The notes under the pieces: model-generated
What the model was told of the DNA's origin: nothing
Databases searched by the model: none
What the model saw: only the letters and a program-made list of their open reading frames with translations
Position numbers and translations under genes: made by a program
Assembly: GCA_021816545.1 (NCBI GenBank)
Contig: JAKAXP010000005.1
Location: forward strand, 1-31,608
Reading direction: 5' to 3'
DNA from: Bacteroidota bacterium
Lineage (GTDB): Bacteria; Bacteroidota; Bacteroidia; Bacteroidales; VadinHA17
Length of the DNA stretch: 31,608 bases
Shown here: positions 22,206-30,008 of the stretch, one piece after another
Numbering within the stretch: position 1 is the first letter of the stretch
How the letters are laid out: the number at the start of each line of letters is the position of its first letter

Positions 22206-22796
22206 ATGAGAAAGTCTGCCTTTATTGCTGTATTACTGTCCTTTGCGACCCTGGTCTCAATGGCCCAGGATGACGGGGCCCGTAAAAAAGAACTCGGTCT
22301 GATGATATCGGAATCCAATTTCGGGATACGGTACAAGACCGGTAGTGAGAACATGCTCGTGAGGCTAACACTGTTTCCCGTCAGCGGTTCATCTTCCACA
22401 ATGAAGCCGGATCAGGATACGAGGAACATTCTGAACAATTTCGGATTCGGATTCGGTGCCGGATTTGAGAAAAGAAAAGCTGTTGCCGACGGTCTTTATA
22501 TGTATATCGGGCCAGAGTTTACCGGCCGATACAATCATTCTTCCAGTACTAACAAATCCGCCGATACCCGGTACTCTCAAAACGGTTTTTCTGCTGGACT
22601 TGGTTGTGTGATGGGATTTCATTACGGGATAACCGAAAAAATCAACATATCTTCTGAGATAATTCCCTATATATCTTATTATTACACCAAAGAATCTACA
22701 AGTTATGACGAAATTGACGGGGAGAATATAAGCACAGGATTCAGGTACGGGCTTAATGATTATTCAATAAACCTGACGGTTTCGTTTAATCTTTGA
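22206..22796 (+). CDS. Small outer-membrane beta-barrel-like protein of unknown function
   Basis: The protein has 196 residues. Signal peptide MRKSAFIAVLLSFATLVSMAQ is followed by alternating beta strands rich in Gly, Tyr and Phe (FGFGFGAGFEKRK, LYMYIGPEFTGRYN, GFSAGLGCVMGFHYGI, IPYISYYYTKES), and the protein ends in aromatic-containing LTVSFNL. This is the pattern of an 8-stranded outer-membrane barrel. I do not recognise a specific family. It stands alone between the E2-type gene (105 bases before) and the cupin gene. Confidence 0.75.
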   Translation: MRKSAFIAVLLSFATLVSMAQDDGARKKELGLMISESNFGIRYKTGSENMLVRLTLFPVSGSSSTMKPDQDTRNILNNFGFGFGAGFEKRKAVADGLYMYIGPEFTGRYNHSSSTNKSADTRYSQNGFSAGLGCVMGFHYGITEKINISSEIIPYISYYYTKESTSYDEIDGENISTGFRYGLNDYSINLTVSFNL

Positions 22797-22917
22797 TTTT
22801 TATGGTTCCGGTGAGGGCACAGGTTCACATTTAAAACACTGAGGAAGATCCGGACTTCTCGGCATTAGCCCGGCATCCCTGCCGATTTGCCGGGAGCCGG
22901 AACAACCCGGGCTCTGG

Positions 22918-22940
22918 TTTGTTATAAATTTTATAACAAA
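22918..22940. promoter_or_regulatory. Perfect 23-bp palindrome upstream of the cupin gene
   Basis: TTTGTTATAAA and TTTATAACAAA are perfect 11-base arms around a single central T. The site contains TAAATTTT (22925-22932), one base from the -7 promoter consensus, and lies 15 bases before the chosen ATG at 22956. It looks like an operator for a dimeric regulator covering the promoter. A GC-rich hairpin (CCCGGCA 22869-22875 / TGCCGGG 22888-22894) lies just upstream. Confidence 0.6.
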
Positions 22941-22955
22941 TGCCGGGATAGAAAT

Positions 22956-23513
22956 ATGAAACGTGGCAGGTTTCTTTTAACAGCTATTACGTCAATGCTG
23001 TTGCCTTTTCATTACAGGGCAGCCGGGGCCGTCGGTCTCAGGGCAAAAAAGGGATTCAGGGTAAGTGCAGGCGAATCAAGAAGCGGAAAACACCTGAAGA
23101 TGAAAGGAGTTACATTCAATGTCCTGGATCTTAAGATATCATCTGAAGATACAGAAGGATCCCTGGCGGTTTTTGAGCAGACAGGGTTTACTCCCATGGG
23201 CGGACCACCTCTTCATATTCATCCTTACCAGGACGAATTCTTTTATGTCCTGGAGGGTGAATACAGGTTCAGGTCGGGAGATGATATCAATCACCTTGGA
23301 CCGGGAGATTTGATATTCCTGCCAAGGAATATCCCGCATGCCTTCATTCAGCTGACTGAGAATGCAAGGGTAATAGTATCATATCTGCCTGCCGGGAAAA
23401 TGGAGGGCTTTTTTGAAACAACTGATTCCTGGACTTCACCACCTGATGAGGAAACTGTCAGGAAAACATTTGCTGATCACGACATGATTGTTGTCGGCCC
23501 TCCTTTACATTAA
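22956..23513 (+). CDS. Exported cupin-domain protein
   Basis: The protein has 185 residues. I chose the ATG at 22956 because it begins a signal-peptide-like stretch (MKRGRFLLTAITSMLLPF) and lies after the palindromic site; a longer frame from 22887 would cross that site. Residues ~60-150 are a cupin_2-type barrel. Its metal ligands are visible as His87, His89 and Glu94 (HIHPYQDE), with the fourth at His128 (PRNIPHAF). Cupins of this sort include quercetinase-like dioxygenases, isomerases and sensors; the reaction cannot be assigned. The putative signal suggests action outside the cytoplasm. It appears to be a single-gene unit with its own regulated promoter. Confidence 0.85.
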   Translation: MKRGRFLLTAITSMLLPFHYRAAGAVGLRAKKGFRVSAGESRSGKHLKMKGVTFNVLDLKISSEDTEGSLAVFEQTGFTPMGGPPLHIHPYQDEFFYVLEGEYRFRSGDDINHLGPGDLIFLPRNIPHAFIQLTENARVIVSYLPAGKMEGFFETTDSWTSPPDEETVRKTFADHDMIVVGPPLH

Positions 23514-23586
23514 ATCCTGGATCTTTCACGGGGATTAACCCGGGCTTCACGATTCCCGCCTTCTTTTCCTCCCCGAGGGTCCCCAA

Positions 23587-23610
23587 CAAAAAACAGCCTT
23601 GCGGCTGTTT
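23587..23610 (-). terminator. Terminator of the tRNA-Gln transcript
   Basis: Read on the minus strand, AAACAGCC-GCAA-GGCTGTTT (8-bp stem, 4-base loop) is followed by TTT and then G. It starts five bases after the tRNA's last base. Confidence 0.8.
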
Positions 23611-23614
23611 CGTG

Positions 23615-23687
23615 TTGACCCACCAGGGCTCGAACCTGGACTCTGCGGAACCAAAATCCGTCGTGTTGCCAATTACACCATGGGTCA
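23615..23687 (-). tRNA. tRNA-Gln (anticodon UUG)
   Basis: The 73-base minus-strand sequence folds as a full cloverleaf. The acceptor stem is TGACCCA/TGGGTCA, the D stem GTGT/ACAC, the anticodon loop TTTTGGT with TTG (plus-strand 23652-23654), and the T arm CCAGG-TTCGAGC-CCTGG, with discriminator A. The weak U1-A72 first pair is typical of bacterial tRNA-Gln. CCA is not encoded. The top pair of the anticodon stem is an A-C mismatch (positions 27 and 43). Confidence 0.96.
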
Positions 23688-23709
23688 ATCGGCGCCTGAT
23701 AAGGCGGTG

Positions 23710-23717
23710 CAAAAATA
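23710..23717 (-). promoter_or_regulatory. -7 promoter element for tRNA-Gln
   Basis: On the minus strand TATTTTTG matches TAnnTTTG exactly, 23 bases before the tRNA. No clear -33 TTG is visible, and the tRNA could also be read through from siaC. Confidence 0.45.
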
Positions 23718-23735
23718 AATATTTTTTGCGGATTT

Positions 23736-24119
23736 TCAGGTCTGCTCCGTCTCGTAAAAGATAAACGGACAGTCAATGAAAGAATGAATTATCTGGCCAA
23801 GCTCATACTGATCCTCATCACCCTTCTCATAGTACCACTCAATGGATACCATCTCCCTGACATTCGGGTAAAGCGCCAGGCGCTTCACAATGGAATAAAT
23901 CCACTTGGTTGAGGCAGTGTTTATGAAATCAAAAGAGAAAATCACCCTGGTGCGTACCTCGGTCTTATCCACATAGGAATCAACCCATGCAGCCAGCGGC
24001 TTGTAAAAATCAGTTGAATTCTCTGAAATAGACCTTCCACGGATCTCCATGTGCCCCTCAAGAAACAATACCTGGGGCGTAACCTTCGTAGGCTCTATTT
24101 TAATAATTTCCAATCCCAT
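23736..24119 (-). CDS. siaC: SiaC-family regulatory phosphoprotein (DUF1987)
   Basis: The protein has 127 residues from the chosen Met (MGLEIIKIEPTKVTPQV). A longer frame from 24164 is rejected because the -7 promoter element sits across it. The family pattern is clear: EPTKVTPQVLF, MEIRGRSISENSTDFYKPLAAWVDSY, FDFINTASTKWI and WYYEKGDEDQYELGQII. Thr68 of NTAS matches the position of the residue known to be phosphorylated in Pseudomonas SiaC. There SiaB is the kinase, the PP2C phosphatase SiaA reverses it, and unphosphorylated SiaC activates the diguanylate cyclase SiaD. No siaB or siaD is adjacent; a SpoIIE-type phosphatase lies about 6.5 kb away. The tRNA-Gln gene follows 48 bases downstream. 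Confidence 0.9.
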   Translation of the reverse strand: MGLEIIKIEPTKVTPQVLFLEGHMEIRGRSISENSTDFYKPLAAWVDSYVDKTEVRTRVIFSFDFINTASTKWIYSIVKRLALYPNVREMVSIEWYYEKGDEDQYELGQIIHSFIDCPFIFYETEQT

Positions 24120-24161
24120 TTTTATCCCGGACGATACCTTTCCCCCGACATCGTAGCTGCA

Positions 24162-24169
24162 CAAAAATA
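24162..24169 (-). promoter_or_regulatory. -7 promoter element for siaC
   Basis: On the minus strand TATTTTTG matches TAnnTTTG exactly, 42 bases upstream of the ATG at 24119. It supports the shorter siaC start. No clear -33 element. Confidence 0.45.
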
Positions 24170-24199
24170 ATAAAACATAAGAGTTGCCGCTCTTTCCGA

Positions 24200-24442
24200 T
24201 CAGTTATTTTTCATCTCCTGCGAGAAAAGAGTCAGCTCTCCCTGCTCCCAGAGTGATGGATGCTCCGCATCAAACCGCCCGACTATGGCCTGCATGATGG
24301 TCCGCCGCATGAAGTCCGACTTGCTTCGTACCCTGAACCGCTTGCAGTAGATACTGAGTGCCCTCGCCTCCCTCTCATTCAACCTGAGAGTCAGTGATGT
24401 GGTCCTCCTTATCTTCTCCTCGGTGGCCGGTCCGCGTCTCAA
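24200..24442 (-). CDS. Small ribbon-helix-helix-like DNA-binding protein
   Basis: The 80-residue protein is basic at the start (RRTTSLTLRLNEREARALSIYC), with a beta strand then two helices (RSKSDFMRRTIMQAIVGRF). This is the layout of CopG/Arc-type ribbon-helix-helix proteins. It could be a small regulator; relation to plasmid mobilisation MobC proteins is only by fold. The frame has no suitable ATG: it is open from 24508 but its only plausible start is a TTG at 24440-24442, so the exact N terminus is uncertain. It lies between fba (behind a terminator) and siaC on the same strand. Confidence 0.65.
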   Translation of the reverse strand: MRRGPATEEKIRRTTSLTLRLNEREARALSIYCKRFRVRSKSDFMRRTIMQAIVGRFDAEHPSLWEQGELTLFSQEMKNN

Positions 24443-24519
24443 TCCCGCTGTGAATTTTATGCTAAAGTAGCCGGCACGGCCATCCCATGGGCCAATGAAA
24501 ATCGCAACTTATCAACAAT

Positions 24520-24555
24520 AAAAAAGCAGGTCTGCGCCAATTCGCTGACCTGCTT
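24520..24555 (-). terminator. Rho-independent terminator of fba
   Basis: On the minus strand AAGCAGGTC pairs with GACCTGCTT (9 bp), extended by 3 bp after one T-T mismatch, with a 6-base loop and a run of six T. Confidence 0.88.
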
Positions 24556-24577
24556 GATTTTAGCTTATTAATAAGTC

Positions 24578-25654
24578 TTACAGCCTGTTCAGTGCATTGA
24601 GGTCGGCAAATGCCTCCTTGAGCCTTGCAATGAATGTCTCCTGTCCCTTGCGAAGCCATACCCTCGGATCATAGTACTTCTTGTTGGGCTTGTCATCTCC
24701 CTCGGGATTGCCTATCTGGCCCTGCAGGTAACCCTTCTTTGCCTCATAGTAGTTCTTAACACCGTCCCAGAATGCCCACTGCATGTCAGTGTCAATGTTC
24801 ATCTTGATGGCGCCGTACCTGATTGCCTCTGCAATGAGATGCTTCTCCGAACCGGAGCCGCCGTGGAATACGAAATTAACCGGGTTGGGGCCGGTCTTGT
24901 ACTTCTTCTGAATGTAATCCTGTGAGTTCTTCAGGATCTCGGGCCTAAGGGTAACGTTGCCGGGTTTATAGACACCGTGAACGTTCCCAAATGATGCAGC
25001 GATTGTAAAGTTCGGAGAGACCTTCAGCAGTTCCTCATAAGCATATGCCACATCTTCCGGCTGGGTATAAAGCTTCGAGCTGTGAACGCCTGTATTGTCA
25101 ACACCGTCTTCCTCACCGCCGGTAACACCAAGCTCAATCTCCAGGGTCATGCCCATCTTATCCATCCTTTCAAGATACTTCTTGCATGTCTCGATATTCT
25201 CCTTCAGTGATTCCTCCGAAAGGTCAAGCATGTGAGAGCTGAACAGCGGCTTACCGTTGGTCTCATAGAACTCCTCACCTGCATCGAGCAGGGCGTCAAT
25301 CCAGGGGAGCAGCTTGCGTGCAGCATGGTCAGTGTGAAGAATGACTGGTATACCGTAATATTCTGCCACATTGTGTACATGAAGTGCACCGGAAATACCG
25401 CCTGCGATGGCGCCGGTATGGTTCTCCTTTGTCAGCCCCTGGCCTGCAAAGAAGTGGGCACCGCCATTGGAAAACTGGATTATTACCGGTGAGTTAACCT
25501 CGCGCGCAGTCTCAAGAACGGCGTTTACGGAGTCGGTCCCGACCACATTCACTGCCGGAATCGCGAAATCATTTTTATTGGCATAGTCAAACAGCTTCTT
25601 TACATCCTCGCCGCTGATCACACCGGGCTCCAGATTTAATCCCTTGTTACTCAT
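24578..25654 (-). CDS. fbaA: Class II fructose-1,6-bisphosphate aldolase
   Basis: The 358-residue protein is the size of the E. coli FbaA type. It is Zn-dependent and cleaves fructose 1,6-bisphosphate to dihydroxyacetone phosphate and glyceraldehyde 3-phosphate in glycolysis, and runs in reverse in gluconeogenesis. The signature LHTDHAA gives His107, Asp109 and the Zn ligand His110, numbered as in E. coli. Other metal and substrate motifs are LEIELGVTGGEEDG, FGNVHGVYKPG and FVFHGGSGS. It is cytoplasmic and monocistronic, with a terminator at 24520-24555. It is divergent from the TolC gene. Confidence 0.97.
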   Translation of the reverse strand: MSNKGLNLEPGVISGEDVKKLFDYANKNDFAIPAVNVVGTDSVNAVLETAREVNSPVIIQFSNGGAHFFAGQGLTKENHTGAIAGGISGALHVHNVAEYYGIPVILHTDHAARKLLPWIDALLDAGEEFYETNGKPLFSSHMLDLSEESLKENIETCKKYLERMDKMGMTLEIELGVTGGEEDGVDNTGVHSSKLYTQPEDVAYAYEELLKVSPNFTIAASFGNVHGVYKPGNVTLRPEILKNSQDYIQKKYKTGPNPVNFVFHGGSGSEKHLIAEAIRYGAIKMNIDTDMQWAFWDGVKNYYEAKKGYLQGQIGNPEGDDKPNKKYYDPRVWLRKGQETFIARLKEAFADLNALNRL

Positions 25655-25694
25655 TATTTTATGAATTTAATTGATACTATATTGTAAGGCAGCG

Positions 25695-25702
25695 CAAAGA
25701 TA
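25695..25702 (-). promoter_or_regulatory. -7 promoter element of fba
   Basis: On the minus strand TATCTTTG matches TAnnTTTG exactly, 40 bases before the fba ATG. No good -33 TTG at the expected distance. Confidence 0.5.
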
Positions 25703-25747
25703 TACAAAAATGAGTGACACTGTTATCGGGCGCGTGCAACATCATAA

Positions 25748-25755
25748 TATCTTTG
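25748..25755 (+). promoter_or_regulatory. -7 promoter element of the TolC-adaptor operon
   Basis: TATCTTTG matches TAnnTTTG exactly, 63 bases before the ATG at 25819. It is identical to the divergent fba element, so the two boxes with one flanking base form 9-base inverted arms (25695-25703 and 25747-25755). A second near match TATCTTCG lies at 25783-25790. Confidence 0.45.
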
Positions 25756-25818
25756 TGGTCTTTATTATACTGATCAATTTCCTATCTTCGTACACTCAAT
25801 AATGCTGTCAATCATATC

Positions 25819-27186
25819 ATGAAAAGAAAGACTCTCTACCTGGGCTTCTTCCTGTTGCTGAGTCCGCTTGCACTGCTTGCCCAGCCTAAGGAATGGACGC
25901 TGGAGGAGTGCATTGCACATGCCCTTCAGAACAACATCAGGATCAAGCAGCAGGAGATTATGACCGAGTACCAGGTTTCAACCCTGGAGCAGTCAAAGCT
26001 GAACCTGCTTCCAACGCTCAACGGCAGCGCATCCCATAATTATGCCTTCGGCCGTGCACTCGATGAGACAACCTACGAGTTCACCGAAAATGAAACCGTA
26101 CAGACCAACAACTTCTACGCCGGCAGTAACGTGACCCTCTTCAGGGGACTCGTGAACTACAACACTATTCAGAAGAACAAGTATGAGGTTCTTGCAAGTG
26201 AGCAGGATCTTGAACAGTTCAGGGATGATATCTCGCTCAACATCGCACTCGCCTACCTGCAGATTCTTCTCAACAGGGAGCTTGTCACGGCCACCGAGGC
26301 GCAGGTTGAGCTGACGAAGCAGCAGATTGACCGGACCAGGAAAATGGTTGAAGCCGGAAGCCTTGCCCGGGGAAGCCTTCTCGACATCGAGGCCCAGGCT
26401 GCACGCGAGGAGCTGCAGCTGGTTAACATGAGGAACCAGCTTACGCTGTCGCTGCTTAGCCTTGCCCAGATGCTTGAACTTCAGAGTACCGATGATTTCG
26501 CCGTGGCGACACCAGCCATAACCGTGAGGGATGAGGCCGTTGACGGCAATCCCGCCGCCATCTTCGCGATAGCGGCAAAAACAAGACCCGAGATTCTGAG
26601 TGCCGAATACAAACTAAAAAGCGCTGAATATGACCTCGCGATAGCAAAGGGCAACAGGAGCCCGCGGCTCACCATGGGCGCATCCATGTCAACCGGCTAT
26701 TCCGACAAGAGGCTCAGGCCTGTGACTTTTGAGAAGTACCCGTTCGGGGATCAGCTGAATGATAACCTTAACTACGGACTTGGTTTTTCACTTAACATTC
26801 CAATCTTCAACGGGTGGCAGGTGAACACAGGCATTAAGAACTCGCGCCTGGGAATTGAGAATTCAAAATACACCCTTGAGAACACGAAGAAGCAGCTGTA
26901 CAAGAACATCCAGCAGGCATACACCGATGCTGCCGGGGCTCTCAAGAAGTTCAACGCCAGCCAGAAGGCTGTTACCTCGATGGAAGAGGCTTTCCGCTAT
27001 GCTGAACAGAAACTCGGGGTAGGCCTGGTCACCGCAGTTGAATACAACCAGTCAAAGACCCAGCTCCTCAGTGCCCAGAGCGAGATGGCCCAGGCCAAGT
27101 ACGAGTATGTCTTCAAGACCAAGGTCCTCGATTTCTACAAGGGGATACCTCTTACCCTTGAACACATTACAATCCTCGCCAAATAA
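25819..27186 (+). CDS. TolC-family outer-membrane efflux protein
   Basis: The protein has 455 residues. Signal peptide MKRKTLYLGFFLLLSPLALLAQ is followed by two outer-membrane efflux protein repeats. The first begins WTLEECIAHALQNNIRIKQQEI and the second near residue 255 with KTRPEILSAEYKLKSAEYDLAIAKGN. Long helices with heptad character form the periplasmic tunnel. It is trimeric and spans the outer membrane, forming the exit duct of a tripartite efflux or type I secretion system. It is 20 bases upstream of the periplasmic adaptor gene and surely co-transcribed. No inner-membrane pump follows within the window. Confidence 0.96.
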   Translation: MKRKTLYLGFFLLLSPLALLAQPKEWTLEECIAHALQNNIRIKQQEIMTEYQVSTLEQSKLNLLPTLNGSASHNYAFGRALDETTYEFTENETVQTNNFYAGSNVTLFRGLVNYNTIQKNKYEVLASEQDLEQFRDDISLNIALAYLQILLNRELVTATEAQVELTKQQIDRTRKMVEAGSLARGSLLDIEAQAAREELQLVNMRNQLTLSLLSLAQMLELQSTDDFAVATPAITVRDEAVDGNPAAIFAIAAKTRPEILSAEYKLKSAEYDLAIAKGNRSPRLTMGASMSTGYSDKRLRPVTFEKYPFGDQLNDNLNYGLGFSLNIPIFNGWQVNTGIKNSRLGIENSKYTLENTKKQLYKNIQQAYTDAAGALKKFNASQKAVTSMEEAFRYAEQKLGVGLVTAVEYNQSKTQLLSAQSEMAQAKYEYVFKTKVLDFYKGIPLTLEHITILAK

Positions 27187-27206
27187 TTCCAGTAACAAAT
27201 CATCCG

Positions 27207-28475
27207 ATGAAAAACAATAACCTGTTAAAAATCCTCGCTGCCGCAGTAGTGCTCCTCCTCATCCTTGCCGTCGTGGGCAAGAAGGCCGGCTGGTTCGGCA
27301 AGGAAGTGACCACCAAGGTTGCAATTGAAAAGGTGGGCATCAACCCAATAATCGAGGCCGTAACTGCCAACGGCAAGATCCAGCCCGAGACTGAAGTGAA
27401 GATCAGTCCTGACGTATCAGGCGAGATCGTTGAACTGAATGTAAAGGAAGGTGATTTTGTACAGAAGGGAACCCTGCTGTTCAAGATCAAACCAGAGATC
27501 TATATCTCTTCGCGTGACCGCGCAGCAGCAACGCTTAACTCTACCAAATCACGCCTTGCCCAGGTGGAGGCACAGCTGATACAGGCCGAGCTGGCATACA
27601 ACAGGAGCAGGAAACTGTTTGATGAAAACACAATATCAAAGGCTGATTTTGAGCAGGCAGAGTCACAGTACAAGATAGCAAAGGCCGAAAAGGAGAGCGC
27701 TGAGTTTTCGGTTAAAAGCTCCGAGGCCTCGCTTAAGGAAGCCAATGAGAACCTGGTGAAGACAACAGTATACTCTCCCATGACCGGAACAATTTCGAGC
27801 CTCCTTGTTGAACTTGGTGAAAGGGTTGTAGGTGCAAACATGATGACCGGTACGGAAGTGCTCCGCGTGGCTGACCTCAACCGTATGGAGGTTGTTGTTG
27901 ACGTCAATGAGAATGACATCATCAGGGTTAAGCTTGGTGACACCGCCATAGTGGAGGTGGATGCCTATCTTGACCGCGACTTCAAGGGTGTTGTCACCGA
28001 GATAGCCAATTCTGCCAACACCCTTGGTACTACCTCCGACCAGGTAACCAACTTCAAGGTCAGGATACTGATTCTGAAAGAGTCGTATGATGATCTCATA
28101 ACCGAAAAGAATCCAAGTCCGTTCAGGCCGGGGATGTCTGCGTCTGTTGACATCTATACCAGCAGCAAGACCGGTGTGCTTACTGTGCCCATCCAGGCTG
28201 TAACCACAAGGACTGACACCACGAACACCGATCCAGCCGCCCAGGACGAGATACGCACCCTTGTCTTTGTATCCGACGGAACATATGCGCTTGCGCGCGA
28301 TGTCAAGACTGGCATCCAGGATAATGTCAACATAGAGATACTGAGCGGACTGACCGAAGGAGAGGATGTCATTGTGCAGCCTTTCAGCGCAATATCGAAG
28401 AAGCTGTCTGACTCAACCAAAATAGAGGTTGTTGACAAGGAAGCGCTCTTCAGCACCGAAAAGAAAAAGAAGTAA
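27207..28475 (+). CDS. Periplasmic adaptor subunit (HlyD/MacA-like membrane fusion protein)
   Basis: The protein has 422 residues. A single N-terminal membrane anchor (residues ~7-25) is followed by the first barrel-sandwich half (ISPDVSGEIVELNVKEGDFVQKGTLLF, ~67-93). A coiled-coil hairpin of ~100-185, rich in Ala, Glu and Lys, comes next. The second half is TVYSPMTGTISSLLVELGERVVG (~187-209), followed by beta-barrel and membrane-proximal domains with LRVADLNRMEVVVDVNENDI. The architecture resembles adaptors of MacB-type ABC pumps, but RND partners are possible. It bridges the TolC duct and a pump. The next gene is tsaB, not a pump, so the partner must be encoded elsewhere. Confidence 0.94.
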   Translation: MKNNNLLKILAAAVVLLLILAVVGKKAGWFGKEVTTKVAIEKVGINPIIEAVTANGKIQPETEVKISPDVSGEIVELNVKEGDFVQKGTLLFKIKPEIYISSRDRAAATLNSTKSRLAQVEAQLIQAELAYNRSRKLFDENTISKADFEQAESQYKIAKAEKESAEFSVKSSEASLKEANENLVKTTVYSPMTGTISSLLVELGERVVGANMMTGTEVLRVADLNRMEVVVDVNENDIIRVKLGDTAIVEVDAYLDRDFKGVVTEIANSANTLGTTSDQVTNFKVRILILKESYDDLITEKNPSPFRPGMSASVDIYTSSKTGVLTVPIQAVTTRTDTTNTDPAAQDEIRTLVFVSDGTYALARDVKTGIQDNVNIEILSGLTEGEDVIVQPFSAISKKLSDSTKIEVVDKEALFSTEKKKK

Positions 28476-28497
28476 GAAACCATCCGGGTAAAACTGA

Positions 28498-29202
28498 ATG
28501 ATCCTCTGTATTGAGACTGCCACCGGCGTTTGTTCTGCTGCGCTGTGTGATGAAAAGAGGGTGGCCGGCATTGCCGAGGCTCCGCCCGGCATGTCACATG
28601 CCGCACAGCTGACGGTAATTATACAGCGTCTCATGGAAGAAAACCGCATCAGGGCAACTGACCTCGATGCGGTTGCCGTAAGCAAGGGGCCGGGATCATA
28701 CACCGGACTCAGGATAGGCGTCTCCGCTGCCAAGGGCATTGCATACGGCGCCGGCATCCCGCTGCTGGCAATAAACACACTGGAGGCCATGTGCAGCGGA
28801 TACGGCAGTCATTACCCCGGCGACCTGCAACCAGGCACCCTCCTGTGCCCCATGATTGATGCCCGGCGCATGGAGGTTTACAACGCTGTCTTCACCCATG
28901 ACGGAAAACATGTCAGGGAGACGGCTGCGAGCATAATTGACGGGAATTCATTCATTGATATCCTCACTGAACACCGGGTTATTTTCTTCGGGAACGGCTC
29001 GGAAAAATGCCGCGGGATCATAACACACCCGAACGCCTTCTTCCGCGAGGGATTCAGCCTCTCGGCATCATATTTGCACCTCCCGTCAGTAAATGCTCTG
29101 AGGAATAAGCAATTTGAGGATGTAGCCTACTTCGAGCCCTACTATCTCAAGGAGTTCATTGCCACCGTCCCCAAAGGCTTCTTCCCTGACAAAACTGAAT
29201 GA
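28498..29202 (+). CDS. tsaB: tRNA threonylcarbamoyladenosine biosynthesis protein TsaB
   Basis: The protein has 234 residues of the ASKHA fold. Family motifs are MILCIETATGVCSAALCDE at the start, MSHAAQL, KGPGSYTGLRIG near residues 63-75 and the AINTLEAM strand. TsaB is the partner that supports TsaD in transferring threonylcarbamoyl to adenosine 37 of ANN-decoding tRNAs, with TsaE. It is cytoplasmic and essential in many bacteria. It lies 22 bases after the adaptor gene and only 3 bases before the DUF3108 gene, so these genes are probably one transcript. Confidence 0.95.
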   Translation: MILCIETATGVCSAALCDEKRVAGIAEAPPGMSHAAQLTVIIQRLMEENRIRATDLDAVAVSKGPGSYTGLRIGVSAAKGIAYGAGIPLLAINTLEAMCSGYGSHYPGDLQPGTLLCPMIDARRMEVYNAVFTHDGKHVRETAASIIDGNSFIDILTEHRVIFFGNGSEKCRGIITHPNAFFREGFSLSASYLHLPSVNALRNKQFEDVAYFEPYYLKEFIATVPKGFFPDKTE

Positions 29203-29205
29203 GGA

Positions 29206-29985
29206 ATGAGGAAAACGGCATTAACTGTTCTGTTAATTCTCTCCCTGACACTGCAGATGCTTGTGGCTCAGAAACAGCCGTATATGCCGGGAGAGAAGGT
29301 TTCGTACCAGATAAAATACGGTATCGTGGGGAGCGGCCAGGCCACGCTCGAGATCAAGGAGGGGTATTACAAGGGCAAACCGGTATGGCATGCGGTGGTT
29401 GCAGGTCAGACAACCGGACTTGCCGATGCCCTCTATAAGGTCAGGGACGTCTATGAAAGCTATATCGACCCTGAAACTGACCTTCCGGTATTCACTGTCA
29501 GAAACATATCAGAAGGACGCTACAGAAAGTACAACGAGGTGGGATTTGACCACAGTTCCAGGAGTGATTCCACACTGCTTTTCAGTGATCTGTCAGGCCA
29601 GCATACAGGCCCGAAGGGGCTGCTTGACCTCGTTTCCTGTTTCTACTGGTTCAGGAAATATTACCTTGCCGCAGGGAAGGAACTCGTTCCGGGTGAAACA
29701 TATAAGATGATGACATGGTTTGCCGATGAGCTATACCCTATCATCCTGAGATACAAAGGGAAAGAGACAATCAGGATCAGGGGCAGCCGGATCGAGTGCT
29801 ACCGCTTCCATCCGGTTACGGAGGTGGGAAGGGTGTTCAAGACAGAGGAGGATATGGCCATGTGGTTCACCGCTGATGAAAATTTTTTACCGGTTAAAGT
29901 ACGATTTGATATCTTTGTGGGGTCATTTCATGTGGATATGACAAATTATGAAGGGCTTAGAGCGCCCCTGAAGTTTATAGAATAA
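29206..29985 (+). CDS. Exported DUF3108 domain protein
   Basis: The protein has 259 residues. Signal peptide MRKTALTVLLILSLTLQMLVAQ is followed by the DUF3108 beta-barrel-like domain. This begins PYMPGEKVSYQIKYGIVGSGQATLEIKEG, continues through VRDVYESYIDPETDLPVFTVRN, and ends with FKTEEDMAMWFTADENFLPVKVRFDIFVGSFHVDM. The family is common in Bacteroidota and Proteobacteria and presumably acts in the periplasm; the function is unknown. It follows tsaB by 3 bases (TGA GGA ATG) and precedes efp by 23 bases, so it sits in a housekeeping operon. Confidence 0.93.
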   Translation: MRKTALTVLLILSLTLQMLVAQKQPYMPGEKVSYQIKYGIVGSGQATLEIKEGYYKGKPVWHAVVAGQTTGLADALYKVRDVYESYIDPETDLPVFTVRNISEGRYRKYNEVGFDHSSRSDSTLLFSDLSGQHTGPKGLLDLVSCFYWFRKYYLAAGKELVPGETYKMMTWFADELYPIILRYKGKETIRIRGSRIECYRFHPVTEVGRVFKTEEDMAMWFTADENFLPVKVRFDIFVGSFHVDMTNYEGLRAPLKFIE

Positions 29986-30008
29986 CTAACAAGAACTGAA
30001 TTTTTTTT

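Noticed and set aside
22887..22955. Longer start for the cupin protein
   Set aside because: The extra 23 residues would run through the palindromic regulatory site and lack a signal-peptide character.
23510..23776. 88-residue minus-strand frame covering the tRNA
   Set aside because: It is translated from the tRNA-Gln and its flanks; not a protein gene.
24120..24164. Longer start for SiaC
   Set aside because: The 15 extra residues overlap the -7 element and do not match the family's N terminus.
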